NCBI GenBank assembly: GCA_036273855.1
Contig: DASUGU010000049.1
Location: forward strand, 248,001-312,000
Reading direction: 5' to 3'
Length of the DNA: 64,000 nt
Source of the DNA: DATEPR01 sp036273855
Lineage (GTDB): Bacteria > Actinomycetota > Actinomycetes > Mycobacteriales > Pseudonocardiaceae
Position numbers and translations under genes: made by a program. Below are positions 16,194-25,580 of the stretch, in pieces; the first letter of the stretch is position 1; every line of letters begins with the position of its first letter. The notes under the pieces were generated by a model. The model had not been told where the DNA came from. It worked only from the letters and a program-made list of their open reading frames with translations, and did not search any database.

Positions 16194-18716
16194 TTATGCG
16201 GCGCGGCGCGGGTCAGCGGTCGGCGGAGTTGTCTGGTCGATGACCGGTGCGGCGGGCGGACGGTTGTTGACCCTGGCGGCGGTGCGGATGGCCTTGGCGC
16301 GTCCTGGAATCGCGGGCGGGAGCTTCTCGGTGACCGCGGTGAACGGTGGTGCTTCCTCCCCGCCCAGTACGAGCCGCGCGGCGACGTGGTAGACGCCGAG
16401 GTTGGACAGGTCGTGATCGGACAAGCGCGGCAGGGTGTGGCGCGCGAGGCGCTTGGCGTCTTCCGGTGAGGCGTTGAAGAAGATCTTCGACCGGGCGTTG
16501 GTGCTGATGCCTTCTTCCAGTTCCTTGGGCAGTTGGCCGAGGTACTGGTGTGCCAGGGTCATCGCCAGCCGGTACCCGCGTGCTTCGGCGAGCATGTCCT
16601 CCAGCGGGTAGGCCAAGTTGAGGAAGTTGTGGCATTCGTCGATGTACAGGCCGCAATCACGGCGCCACCGTTGCGGGACGCGGGCCCGGCGGGTGGCGGC
16701 CTGCCAGGTGCGGGCAACGACGATGGAGCCCACCAGCCGCGCGGTCTCCATGCCGAGCGCATCGCGGGCGATGCGGACCAGGCAGATGCCGCCGGTGTTG
16801 AGCACCTCGTCCATGTCCACGGTGGATTCGCCGCCCGCGATGGCCGCGCGGACGAAGGGGCGCAGCAAGAATCCCCGCACTTTGTTCATCAGCGGGGCGA
16901 TCACCTGTGCCCGGCTGGCCTCGGACAGGTCGTCGTACCAGGCCCAGAATCCCTTGAGGACGTCGTCGTCGATCTGGTCGCAGGCGCGCTTGCGGAACTC
17001 GGAGACGGTCAGCAGTTTCGGTAGATCGACCAGGGTCGGTGTGCCGGGCATCGCGGTCAGGGTGAGCAGCCCGGCGCGCAGGATGTCGTCGGTCCGTGGT
17101 CCCCAGGAGGAGGCGTAAATCCGGGAGAAGATCGACACGAGGTTGTCCACCGAGCGGGCCTTGTCCGTGCCTTCCAGCGGGTTGAGGATCGGCGGTCGGC
17201 CTCTGCTGTCCGCGTCGAACAACACGACCTTCTCGCCCAGTTCGGCGGGGAGACGCATGAGGATGTCGGACACGAGGTCGCCCTTGGGATCGACCACGAC
17301 CACGCCGCGGCCGGCTTCCGCGTCGCCCAGGATCAGCCGGGCCATCAGCTCGGACTTGCCCGAGCCGGTCGCACCGAGGATGTGCAGGTGGTGGCGGGCA
17401 TCGGCGACGTGCAGACCGACTGGGCGGGCGTGACCGGAGTCGGACAAGCCGATCGGCTTGACCTGTTCGCCGCTCGTGGCGATACCCGGCGGCGGCGGAA
17501 CTGCCTTCGCGCCGGCCCGCTGGAGGCCGGGGGTGGCCTCGTCCATCGGCAGGTGCGCGATCGCGGCCAGCTCCGGGATGGACAGCAGATCACCGCGGCC
17601 CAGCCGGTGCTCGGCCAGCACGGTCACCGGCTCGGAGCGCAGCCGGACCCGCCGGAAGTGGTTGTGCTCGGCGTAGGCGGCGAACGCGCTGGCGATGGCG
17701 TGCCCGCGGCCCCGGAGGACCTCCCGCGCCGCGTGCACCTCGCTGGAGTTCGCGTCGGCCGGCACGGTAGTGGCGATCGCGTAGCGGACCCGGACTTCGA
17801 ACTGGTTCTGCCGCAGCTTCTCCACGACCACGCGATCCTGGGCCGCGAACTCCAGCCTGGTCTGGCGATCCAGGCCAGGGTTGCGCGTGGTGGAAGTCGG
17901 CTTGGGCGTCTTGCCCGGCGTGATGACATCGAGCAGCCGACCGACCAGCCGGGTCGACCCGCCGCTGTGCACATGACGAGCGGCCCGGCGGGCCTTGGAC
18001 ACCCGGTGGCCGGCCACCGGGCGCGCGAGGATCTGCACGCAGGCCCGCTCGTGCGGGCCGAGCCCGACCGGCGCACCCAGCAGTGCCCGAATCGGGTCGG
18101 CCGGGTGGTCGGTGCGGATCGGCAGCGCCTCCGAGCGCGCCAGCCGCAACTCACCGCCGACCGCTTCGATGCGCCGACCGGCCGGCGCGGCCGTCGGGAT
18201 CGGCGGCCGGGCCGGGGTCGTGCGGGTGTGCGCGCCGGGCCACGCGGCTTCGATGGCGCGCTCGACCATGCCCGGCGGCACGACGCCGGGCACCCAAAAG
18301 GAGATCCGCACGCCGTCACTGTCGAAGACGAACTCGAAGCCCAGGTGCGGCTGCCCGCGGAAGCGACGTGCCCAGCCAGGCCGCAACAAGCCGACCAGAT
18401 TCGACCACAGGGTGATAGCCCCGGACGGGTCGACGGTGGGCGGTGCGAGGACGGTGACCATGCGGGCGTCGGCACTCAGGCGGGCGTGCCGGCGCGCCGT
18501 TTCCCGGCGGCGGACGAGGATTACCACGGTGGTCGCGAACGCCAGACACACGAGCACGACCGGCCACCACACGCCGAACCACTGCACGACCGGGGTGACC
18601 AAGGCCCGCAGGAAGCCACCGGGGTCGCGCAGGTAGTCGCCGACGGGCGATGCAGAGACACCGGTCAGCACCGGACGGGCAAAGGCAGCGGGGGGCGGAA
18701 CGGTGGGGTATGGCAT
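16194..18716 (-). CDS. VirD4/TraG-type coupling ATPase
   Basis: The product has 840 residues from ATG 18716, with GGAGATCGTC upstream. A membrane segment is at residues 45-68. The ATPase core has Walker A GATGSGKSE at about 449, VVVVDPKGDLVSDIL, and a Walker B-like GLYIDECHNFLN at about 688. TraG/VirD4-type features include ILNPLEG and HQYLGQLPKELEEGI. Coupling proteins bring the DNA-protein substrate to the type IV secretion channel at the inner membrane. It lies upstream of the replication-relaxation gene and downstream of the GP88-like and VirB4 genes in one transcription direction. Confidence 0.92.
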   Translation of the reverse strand: MPYPTVPPPAAFARPVLTGVSASPVGDYLRDPGGFLRALVTPVVQWFGVWWPVVLVCLAFATTVVILVRRRETARRHARLSADARMVTVLAPPTVDPSGAITLWSNLVGLLRPGWARRFRGQPHLGFEFVFDSDGVRISFWVPGVVPPGMVERAIEAAWPGAHTRTTPARPPIPTAAPAGRRIEAVGGELRLARSEALPIRTDHPADPIRALLGAPVGLGPHERACVQILARPVAGHRVSKARRAARHVHSGGSTRLVGRLLDVITPGKTPKPTSTTRNPGLDRQTRLEFAAQDRVVVEKLRQNQFEVRVRYAIATTVPADANSSEVHAAREVLRGRGHAIASAFAAYAEHNHFRRVRLRSEPVTVLAEHRLGRGDLLSIPELAAIAHLPMDEATPGLQRAGAKAVPPPPGIATSGEQVKPIGLSDSGHARPVGLHVADARHHLHILGATGSGKSELMARLILGDAEAGRGVVVVDPKGDLVSDILMRLPAELGEKVVLFDADSRGRPPILNPLEGTDKARSVDNLVSIFSRIYASSWGPRTDDILRAGLLTLTAMPGTPTLVDLPKLLTVSEFRKRACDQIDDDVLKGFWAWYDDLSEASRAQVIAPLMNKVRGFLLRPFVRAAIAGGESTVDMDEVLNTGGICLVRIARDALGMETARLVGSIVVARTWQAATRRARVPQRWRRDCGLYIDECHNFLNLAYPLEDMLAEARGYRLAMTLAHQYLGQLPKELEEGISTNARSKIFFNASPEDAKRLARHTLPRLSDHDLSNLGVYHVAARLVLGGEEAPPFTAVTEKLPPAIPGRAKAIRTAARVNNRPPAAPVIDQTTPPTADPRRAA

Positions 18717-18764
18717 GACGATCTCCTGATCTGGACAATGGGAGCGCGGCGCAGCGGTGCGGCG

Positions 18765-19601
18765 TCAGGCCGCGCGCGGGTGATCGATCTGCTCCGTGGC
18801 GGGCTCGGCCGGGGCCGGCGGCTGGTGCTCGTCGGTGTCGACCAGGCGCAGATGCCGGGTGCCGCGGCGCGCGGCGCGGTCGGCGTCGGCTTCGGCCTGC
18901 CATTCGCTGAACCGGCGTCCGGCTTGGCGGCGGATCAGGTGCGGAACGCGACGGGCCGGGGTGCCGATCCGGTTGGGTCCGGAGACCGCGTCGGTGTCGC
19001 ATCCCTCTTGGGAGGTCCAGCCGGCCTCGGTGATGCTGGCCGCGTCGGGGAAGACGTCGGTCACGTGGTCGCGCTCAGGGTCCAGGTCGGCGTCCTGGGT
19101 GCCGCCGTAGCTAAAGGTCCACCGGAAGTTGTCCGGCGGGTCGGGCTCGACGAGTCGGCGGAATCGCTCGACTTCCTTGGTGTAGCAGTAGAACGTAAGG
19201 TTCGGACGCTGCCGGATGATCCGCAGCCACGCCGCCAAGTACTCGTCGGAGAAGAAGTCGCCTGAGTCGTGGATACGAATCCACCCGGTGCGGTGGCGGG
19301 GTGCGGCGAGTTCGGCGAGCATCGCCTGTTCCCAGCCGGCCAGGTCATCGAGCACAAATGCCAAATTGGCCTCGTGCTTGGCTTTCACCGTCGGGAACAG
19401 GAACCGGCCCGTGCGGGCGTAGCAGACTTCGCGGCAGATTCCCGCGCTGGGACAGGTGTTGTAGGTGCGTCCGTCGGGCAGCCGGCCGGCCCAGGCGGGC
19501 AGTGTCCAGGCCCACACGCCGATCGGGCGCAGTCGGGAGTTCTGGCTCAGCAACCGCTTCGGGCGCTCGGGGTTGAGGTGTTCGGGGCTGTGTGAAGACA
19601 T
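18765..19601 (-). CDS. GP88-like cysteine-motif protein
   Basis: The product has 278 residues from ATG 19601. The N-terminal half holds NSRLRPIGVWAWTLPAWAG, then TCPSAGICREVCYARTGRF with three spaced cysteines, and IHDSGDFFSDEYLAAWLRII. This pattern fits the phage Gp88-like family; its function is not established, though the cysteines suggest an iron-sulfur cluster or zinc. FYCYTKEVERFRRL and a further Cys at EGCDTD follow. The C-terminus is charged and disordered. Its position between VirB4 and VirD4 suggests a role in, or hitch-hiking with, conjugation. Confidence 0.7.
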   Translation of the reverse strand: MSSHSPEHLNPERPKRLLSQNSRLRPIGVWAWTLPAWAGRLPDGRTYNTCPSAGICREVCYARTGRFLFPTVKAKHEANLAFVLDDLAGWEQAMLAELAAPRHRTGWIRIHDSGDFFSDEYLAAWLRIIRQRPNLTFYCYTKEVERFRRLVEPDPPDNFRWTFSYGGTQDADLDPERDHVTDVFPDAASITEAGWTSQEGCDTDAVSGPNRIGTPARRVPHLIRRQAGRRFSEWQAEADADRAARRGTRHLRLVDTDEHQPPAPAEPATEQIDHPRAA

Positions 19602-19655
19602 GGGTATCCTCGCTTCGGATTGTTGGTGTGCAAGAAAGGCGGTGATGGAAAGGGA

Positions 19656-21566
19656 TTAGGCGGCGTCGAGTTCGATCTGCGATGCGCCGCTGTCATCGAG
19701 CGGGTCGGCGATGTCGGTCGTGCCGTCCGCGCCGAGTTCGACGAAAGAGTTCGCGATTCCTGACGAGTCGTCGGAATACTCGGCGAGTTCTGCGGGATTT
19801 GAGGTGACGAGGTAGTGCTCGGTCGGTGAGGCGATGGACTGGAACGCCACGCGTTGCGTCCCGGTACTCAAGAGACCCTGTCCGCGATCGGCGGAGAGCA
19901 AGAACTGACGCTCTCCCAGGGACAGGTCGAAGGTGCGGGTGATCTCGTCGATGGCCTGGGACGCCTGGCGCAGCAAGATCTGCGTCGCTGCGTTGGCGAC
20001 GACGGCTTTGCCCAGATCGGACCCGAGTACGTCGGCGGTGTCCTGCGTGGCCACCGTGAGGCCGGCCCATTGCTTGCGGCTGGCTTTGGCCATGCGGAAC
20101 AGGAACTCGGCCCCGGCGGGCTCTTTCATGAGCAGCCACGCTTCGTCGACCACGACCAGCCTTGGTTTGCGGATGGCCGGGTTGGACACCTGTCGCCAGA
20201 CCGCGTCGAGCGTCAACAGTGTGCCGATGGGCTTGAGCTCCTCGGGCAGATCCCGCAACGAGAACACCACCAGATGCCCTTCGGGCCGCGTCGAGGTGGC
20301 GCCGGAGAACAGGCCGGAGAACGCGCCGGTGACGAAGGGATGCAGTCGCGCGGCCAGCTCGATGCCGGCCGAGTCGCCGCTGGCGGCGAGGACCTCGGCG
20401 AGGTCGGCCAGCAGCGGCGCCGGCCGAGTCCAGGTCCGGGCATCCGCCGTGATGCCGACTCGCTGATACGTCGCGGTGATCGCGCGGTCCAGTGCGGCGC
20501 GTTCGGTCGGGGCGAGCTCACCGCCCAGCAGCACCGACAGGACGGTGTGCAGGAACAGGCTGCGTCGGATCAGGGCATCGCGTGGTGCGGTGCGCCGGCC
20601 GTCCGGGCGAGTGTGGATCGGCAAGTCCATCGGGTTCAGGCGGACCTGTTCGGCACCGAGGTGGACGTAGGTGCCGCCCACGGCGGAGGCCAGCCGGGCG
20701 TACTCGTCCTCGGGGTCGATGACGTGGATCTCGATCCCGCGATACAGGCTGCGCAGCAACTCCAGCTTGACCAGGTAGCTCTTGCCCGCGCCGGAGCGAC
20801 CGAGGATCACGCTGTTGTGGTTGTCCAGTGCGAACCGATCGTGGTGCACGAGGCCCTGGCTGCCGACGTTGAAGCCGTAGAGCACTCCGCTCGGCGCGCC
20901 GACCGAGGTCGGGTCCGGTGGTGGCAGGTCCGGCGAGGTGAACGGGTAGGCCGCGGACAACGCGGACGTGTCGAAGGTGCGGCGCATGCCGACCAGGTCC
21001 AGGCCCATCGGCAGGCTGGTGATCCAGCCCTGCAAGGACCGGTAGGTGGTCGGCTTGGCATCCAGCAGCAGCGACGCGGCCAGCGATCGGATCGCGGCGA
21101 CCTCGTCGCCGAGGGCTTCCTCGGTCGGCGCGTGCACGGTCAGGTAGAGCCCGAGCCGGTAGAGCTTGCCTTCGCCGCGGGCCACCCGCGCCGATAGGTC
21201 GTAGGCGTCCTCGGTCGCCGCTTCCACCTGGGGGTCGATCAAGCGGCCCTTGTCACTGGTGTGCCGGCGCCCGGACTCCAGTTTCGACAGCTGCTTGCGC
21301 AGCCGGTTGGCCGCGGTGACGGGGTCGATCGGCTCGATGTGCAGCGACACGTCGACCCGGCCCGGGTAGGTCAGCAGGGGCTGGAGCCAGCCGGGGTGCA
21401 CTTCGCGCGGGTAGCCGGTGATCGCGAAGGAGGAGACCCATTCGCCGCCGACTTCCAGCGCGCGGGGACGCACGGAGATGGCGTCCGGGGTGAACGCGCC
21501 GGCCCGCCCCACCGGCGAGGCGACCGCTGGCTTGGTGCGGGCGCGGCGCGTGGTCTTGGTCGTCAT
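19656..21566 (-). CDS. VirB4-like conjugation ATPase
   Basis: The product has 636 residues from ATG 21566. The start overlaps the upstream PrgI stop by 4 bp. It shows the VirB4/TraC pattern: the N-terminal domain TYPGRVDVSLHIEPIDP, Walker A GRSGAGKSYLVKLE (about residue 255), IHVIDPEDEYARLA, and Walker B LVVVDEAWLLM (about 467), followed by AKASRKQWAGLTVATQD. It powers assembly of, and transfer through, the type IV secretion channel on the cytoplasmic face. The length is normal for actinobacterial VirB4 proteins. Confidence 0.93.
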   Translation of the reverse strand: MTTKTTRRARTKPAVASPVGRAGAFTPDAISVRPRALEVGGEWVSSFAITGYPREVHPGWLQPLLTYPGRVDVSLHIEPIDPVTAANRLRKQLSKLESGRRHTSDKGRLIDPQVEAATEDAYDLSARVARGEGKLYRLGLYLTVHAPTEEALGDEVAAIRSLAASLLLDAKPTTYRSLQGWITSLPMGLDLVGMRRTFDTSALSAAYPFTSPDLPPPDPTSVGAPSGVLYGFNVGSQGLVHHDRFALDNHNSVILGRSGAGKSYLVKLELLRSLYRGIEIHVIDPEDEYARLASAVGGTYVHLGAEQVRLNPMDLPIHTRPDGRRTAPRDALIRRSLFLHTVLSVLLGGELAPTERAALDRAITATYQRVGITADARTWTRPAPLLADLAEVLAASGDSAGIELAARLHPFVTGAFSGLFSGATSTRPEGHLVVFSLRDLPEELKPIGTLLTLDAVWRQVSNPAIRKPRLVVVDEAWLLMKEPAGAEFLFRMAKASRKQWAGLTVATQDTADVLGSDLGKAVVANAATQILLRQASQAIDEITRTFDLSLGERQFLLSADRGQGLLSTGTQRVAFQSIASPTEHYLVTSNPAELAEYSDDSSGIANSFVELGADGTTDIADPLDDSGASQIELDAA

Positions 21567-22798
21567 GAGCGGCGCCTCCTGTCGTAGTCGTCGAGGTCCT
21601 CCGCCGTGTCGTCGAACCGGTCGTCGAAGCTGTCCTCCCAGGCGTCCTCGCCATCGGGAGCGCCGCCGGGGATCTGGTCGGTGGTGAACACGGAGCGGCC
21701 GAACGCGTCTGCGTCCCAGCCCTCGTCCGGGGCGGTCGTGATGACCTCCTCGGCGCCGGCCAGCCCGGAACTCGGCGGAATCAGCGAGTCGGGGTTGCAG
21801 GCCGCGGCGAGGACCGCGGTGGCCTGCCCGGCGTCCAGCGGCGTGACCGTGATGCCCGAGGGCGAGAGCAGTTCGACCGCCTCGCCGAGCCGGCGGACCA
21901 GCCGCGCCTCGGCGGCCCGGCGGGTGGCGTCATCGACTGCTCCGGTCTGCTTGGCCGCCTTGCGTCGCGCGGTCAACGCGGCCAGCGGCGACGAGCCGCC
22001 GAGACCATCGGTGGGGCCCATGGAGTGCAGCGGCTCCCGCAGGACCAGCAGCACTTGGCGGCGCAGCAGGGTGGTGGCGCGGCCGAGTTGGTCGAGGTAG
22101 TCGGCGTGCTCGCGCGCGGCTTGTTCCAGCGCCGGGTGCGGGAGGCCACCGGCTTGCGTGCGCAGCTCGGCGATCTGGGCGGACAGGTCCAGCCGTTCGG
22201 CCCGGACCAGCACCTGGACCGGTGCGGTGAGGCTGTGCAGGTAACGGCCGAATGAGGTGACGAGCGACTCTTGCTCGGCCGGCGTGCGCAGCCCGAAGTT
22301 GATCGTCGAGCAGACCGCGACCACGGCCACGCCGTCCTTACCGAGGTCGATGACACCGGTGTCGGTGACCGCTTCGGCCGGCAGCCGCAGCGCCGCTGGC
22401 GACACCGCGGACGCCGCGCTGCCCGCCCGGTTCTTGCTCTTGGTGGCGCCCGCGGTGGTCGTGGTGGCGTGGGTGGTCAGCCACTCGGGGGCGGGGCGGA
22501 TGCCTTCCGGTGCGGCTACCCGGTGCTGCGGGCTCATCCGCTGGCGCAGCGCGGCGAGCACGAGACGGTCGAGAGTGATGCCGTCGCGTTGGCCCAAGGC
22601 CAGGAACGCGGCGGTCACCCCGACGGGGATGGCCAGGATGAGGAACACGGCCAGCGGCACGACGTGTCGCGTGACGTTGTACGCGGCGTAGAGCAGCATC
22701 CCGGTCACCGCGAGGATGAGCAGTTGCCGGGCGGTCAGCGGGCCGATCACGCGGTCCTCGCGATCGACGTCGGCGGGAATCCGAACGGGCTGGCTCAC
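21563..22798 (-). CDS. PrgI-family membrane protein (VirB3-like) of the conjugation channel
   Basis: The product has 411 residues from ATG 22798, overlapping both neighbours by 4 bp. The N-terminus is typical of PrgI: VRIPADVDREDRVIGPLTAR, followed by two hydrophobic helices at about residues 26-68. A long cytoplasmic part includes VAVVAVCSTINFGLRTPAEQ and a coiled region (EHADYLDQLGRATTLLRRQV). The C-terminus is acidic. PrgI proteins pair with VirB4, consistent with the overlap. Length is greater than minimal PrgI because of the fused cytoplasmic domain seen in actinobacterial elements. Confidence 0.85.
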   Translation of the reverse strand: MSQPVRIPADVDREDRVIGPLTARQLLILAVTGMLLYAAYNVTRHVVPLAVFLILAIPVGVTAAFLALGQRDGITLDRLVLAALRQRMSPQHRVAAPEGIRPAPEWLTTHATTTTAGATKSKNRAGSAASAVSPAALRLPAEAVTDTGVIDLGKDGVAVVAVCSTINFGLRTPAEQESLVTSFGRYLHSLTAPVQVLVRAERLDLSAQIAELRTQAGGLPHPALEQAAREHADYLDQLGRATTLLRRQVLLVLREPLHSMGPTDGLGGSSPLAALTARRKAAKQTGAVDDATRRAAEARLVRRLGEAVELLSPSGITVTPLDAGQATAVLAAACNPDSLIPPSSGLAGAEEVITTAPDEGWDADAFGRSVFTTDQIPGGAPDGEDAWEDSFDDRFDDTAEDLDDYDRRRRS

Positions 22799-24885
22799 TT
22801 CCCGTCACCTCCTCGGGGCGGGGTCGGCGCACGGAACAGGGGTGGGGGCGCGGAGTGCGTGCGCCGGTAGGCGTCACCGAGGCGCGGTTCGGGCTGTGCC
22901 GGTCGGAACACCGGCGCGGCGGGCGCTGCGGACGCCTTGGTCGGTGGGGCCGGCGGCGGCGTGGGTGTGGCGGGTTGGAACCGCAGTTGCGGTGGCACCG
23001 ACGCCACGCGGATCGGCCGGGCCGGCGGCGGAGTACTACCGCGACGGCGCGGTCCGCCGGGCGACTGGAACGGCGGCGCCGAACCTGGACGCGGGCGGCG
23101 ACGCGACGAGGGGGCGATGGGTGTGTCGGGTGTGGGTGCGGAGCTGAAGTCGGGCATGGCCTGTCCGGGAGTCGACGGAACGACCGCAGGGTCGTGGGTG
23201 GGTTGCTGGGGCTGCGGTTGCAGGAACTGCGGCGCCTGCGAGGGCAGCCGGGAGCGGCGGGCAGCACGAGCGCGTTCGGCGTCGTGGGCGGCTTTGAGCC
23301 GTTGGGCGACCATCGCGGGGGTCGGTGCCAGCCGCGGTTGCGCCGGCCAGGGAGGATCTGCGGGACCGGCGTTCGCACCCGTGCTGCTGCCGCGTCCTCG
23401 CCCGGTCTTGGCGGCAGCGCCAGCCCCGGCTTTGCCGGCGAGGCCGGCCTTCCCGGCGACCATGCCGAAGGTCTTCGCGGCGACGTAGGCGCGGACCAGG
23501 CTGCCGAGGAACGAGCGTCCCGATCCGACCTTGACCGCACGCAGCATCCAGAACGGGATCTTGAACAGGACGAAGAACAGCACGATCGCGACGACGAGCG
23601 TGCCCAGCGCGGACAGCGTCGAGCCGAACAGGTGCACCGAGCCGTTGAGCATCACGCGCACGGCGGTCACGAGCACCAGGGCTTGGGCGACTTGGACACC
23701 CAGCGTCGCGATGACCGCCTTCCACCACCAGCGCGCCAGCGGATCGGTGTGGGGCAGCGCGTGGCACATGAGAAACAGCGGTCCGCTGATGATCAGGATC
23801 AGCAGGATCACGATGCGGACGACGTAGACGATCAGCAGCAGCAGGCCCAACACGACCAGCACCAGACCGACCAGGATGATGAACAGGCTGCCGGTGCTGG
23901 CGCCGTTGAGAGCGTCTTGCAGCGTGGAGCCCATGGAGCTGGGGGCGATGTTGCCGCCGAGGACGGCCAGGGTGAGGGCGTTGGCCAGGCTGATGAACTT
24001 GTCGATGCAGAACAACGACAACGCCGAGGCGATGAACGCGATCGGGATGCGCGGACCGATCTCCTTGAGGGAGTAGCGGGTCTGGACGCTTTCGTGGGCC
24101 ATCAGCAGGATGCCGGCGGCCAGAACGAAGAAGCCGTAGCAGGCCATCACCAGTTGCCAGGAGTTGTTCCAGAGGTCGCTGATGCCGGGCAGGTCGTTCA
24201 GGGTCGGTGTGGACAGTGCGGTGTGGCCGATCAGCTCCAGGATTGGCGACAGCGCGGCGTTGACGATCGAGGCGAATGCGTTGTTGATGGCGTCGCTGAT
24301 GCAGGCGCCGAGATCGGTGATGCCGCAGTCGTCGGAACTGTTGTCGCCGCCGCTGGAGCCGGGCTGCCCGCCGCTGCTCGGCGGTGCGGTCGTGGGCTGC
24401 GGGATGCAGTCCTGACCGGTGCAGGGCGTTGACGATGCCGGTGCCGTGGTGGTGGGTGTGGACGGTGTGCAGCCGATCTGGCCGGGGAAGCAACTGGTCG
24501 GTGTCGGCGTGCCGGTGGGAAGAGGCAACGGCGCGGTGGGCTGCGGCGTGGTGGTCGCGGCTGGCTGATGGCAGACCGGCAGTGGGGAGTCCGGGGTGCA
24601 CGAATCGGCCGTGGGCAGCGGCAGGGGCGGGGCCGATGTGGACGGCGGCTGCGGCGATGCTGCGGGCGCGGCCCAGGCGCTGACCGCGAAGACGCCAACC
24701 AGGAGCACGATGATGCTCAGCGCCAGCATCCAGCCCGCGCGCCGACGCCGCCGACCAGCCGGCGACCGGTCGCTGCCGGCATCGCGGACCGCGGACACCA
24801 CCGCGCGGTCGGCATCGGCAGCAGTCGTGACCGGGCCGCCGGACCGGCGGTGCGGACGCACCGTGGGCGGGGTGCTGACGGCCAT
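22795..24885 (-). CDS. TrbL/VirB6-like polytopic membrane protein
   Basis: The product has 696 residues from ATG 24885. Residues 48-72 form a first membrane segment (MLALSIIVLLVGVFAVSAWA). A Pro/Thr-rich extracellular linker (75-190) follows, then about six hydrophobic segments from 225 to 455 (for example LVMACYGFFVLAAGILLM and LFIILVGLVLVVLGLLLLIV). The C-terminal 220 residues are a Pro/Arg-rich cytoplasmic tail. This is the architecture of the inner-membrane channel subunit VirB6/TrbL of Gram-positive conjugation systems. It overlaps the PrgI gene by 4 bp. Confidence 0.85.
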   Translation of the reverse strand: MAVSTPPTVRPHRRSGGPVTTAADADRAVVSAVRDAGSDRSPAGRRRRRAGWMLALSIIVLLVGVFAVSAWAAPAASPQPPSTSAPPLPLPTADSCTPDSPLPVCHQPAATTTPQPTAPLPLPTGTPTPTSCFPGQIGCTPSTPTTTAPASSTPCTGQDCIPQPTTAPPSSGGQPGSSGGDNSSDDCGITDLGACISDAINNAFASIVNAALSPILELIGHTALSTPTLNDLPGISDLWNNSWQLVMACYGFFVLAAGILLMAHESVQTRYSLKEIGPRIPIAFIASALSLFCIDKFISLANALTLAVLGGNIAPSSMGSTLQDALNGASTGSLFIILVGLVLVVLGLLLLIVYVVRIVILLILIISGPLFLMCHALPHTDPLARWWWKAVIATLGVQVAQALVLVTAVRVMLNGSVHLFGSTLSALGTLVVAIVLFFVLFKIPFWMLRAVKVGSGRSFLGSLVRAYVAAKTFGMVAGKAGLAGKAGAGAAAKTGRGRGSSTGANAGPADPPWPAQPRLAPTPAMVAQRLKAAHDAERARAARRSRLPSQAPQFLQPQPQQPTHDPAVVPSTPGQAMPDFSSAPTPDTPIAPSSRRRPRPGSAPPFQSPGGPRRRGSTPPPARPIRVASVPPQLRFQPATPTPPPAPPTKASAAPAAPVFRPAQPEPRLGDAYRRTHSAPPPLFRAPTPPRGGDGK

Positions 24886-24888
24886 CGG

Positions 24889-25416
24889 TCAGGCCCCCAC
24901 GATGCCTTGCAGGACGGTCACGACCAGCGGCGCCAACGCCGCCAAGCCGTAGCCGATCCCCGCCGCCTTGAACGCGGTCTTGGCTTTCTCAATCTCGCCG
25001 GGGTCGCCGCCGCCCATCACGTAGCGGACGCCGCCGATGGACAAAAACACCGTGGCAAGTCCGGCGAGGATGCCCATGATCCAGTTGCGGACGTTGTTGA
25101 GAACGTCGGTCACCGAGCCGGCCAGCGCGAGGACCGTGGTCGTTTCCGCGTGCGCCGTCGACGCCGAGAGCAACAGGACAAGAGACGCCGCCTCGGCGAC
25201 CACGATCAGCCGGCGGCGCGCCCGGCGACGGCGGGCGGGACTGGTAGACCTCGGAGCGGTGGTGGGCCGGTTGTCGCGCGGCCCGGTCGAGCAGGACCGC
25301 GCTCGACGGGTGGTGCGTGGCGCCGAGACCGGCGCGATCGCGGGCCCACGACGCGGTCGGTTGTGGGGGCTGCGCTCGCCCGGTCGCGGGCGAGCAGGCG
25401 AATGAATCAGGCGCAT
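24889..25416 (-). CDS. VirB2/TrbC-like pilin-type membrane protein
   Basis: ATG 25416 (MRLIHSP) is preceded by GGAGGTG with 7-bp spacing. Upstream in-frame starts lack one. The product has 175 residues. A basic Arg/Pro-rich N-terminal tail of about 70 residues precedes a signal-like hydrophobic stretch (LIVVAEAASLVLLLSASTAHA, given in part). The mature region has two hydrophobic helices (IMGILAGLATVFLSIGGVRYVM and GYGLAALAPLVVTVLQGIV, in part) separated by GGGDPGEIEKAKTAFKAAG. This matches the small TrbC/VirB2-like subunit of actinobacterial type IV systems. It is the first transfer gene downstream of the IS110 insertion. Confidence 0.8.
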   Translation of the reverse strand: MRLIHSPARPRPGERSPHNRPRRGPAIAPVSAPRTTRRARSCSTGPRDNRPTTAPRSTSPARRRRARRRLIVVAEAASLVLLLSASTAHAETTTVLALAGSVTDVLNNVRNWIMGILAGLATVFLSIGGVRYVMGGGDPGEIEKAKTAFKAAGIGYGLAALAPLVVTVLQGIVGA

Positions 25417-25580
25417 TGAGGCACCTCCGAAGGTCGGGTTGCGAGCGGGGAGATCCCGCAGCCCTGACGCGGAAATTTCGTAACCATGGGTCAACCTCCT
25501 GGCGTGAGTGGGTCTTTTGAGGCGCGCTTGAACACCCGGCGTCAGGCGAGCCGGTGTTGTGAGGGCAGGGCTGGTTGGTG

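Noticed and set aside
17382..19265. 627-residue plus-strand frame over the virD4 and GP88 genes
   Set aside because: Antisense shadow; the minus strand carries Walker motifs and operon structure.
14084..25416. A classical MOB relaxase or oriT in the transfer region
   Set aside because: No HUH (HxHxH-type) relaxase motif was found. The replication-relaxation protein is the only candidate, and no nic-like site could be justified.
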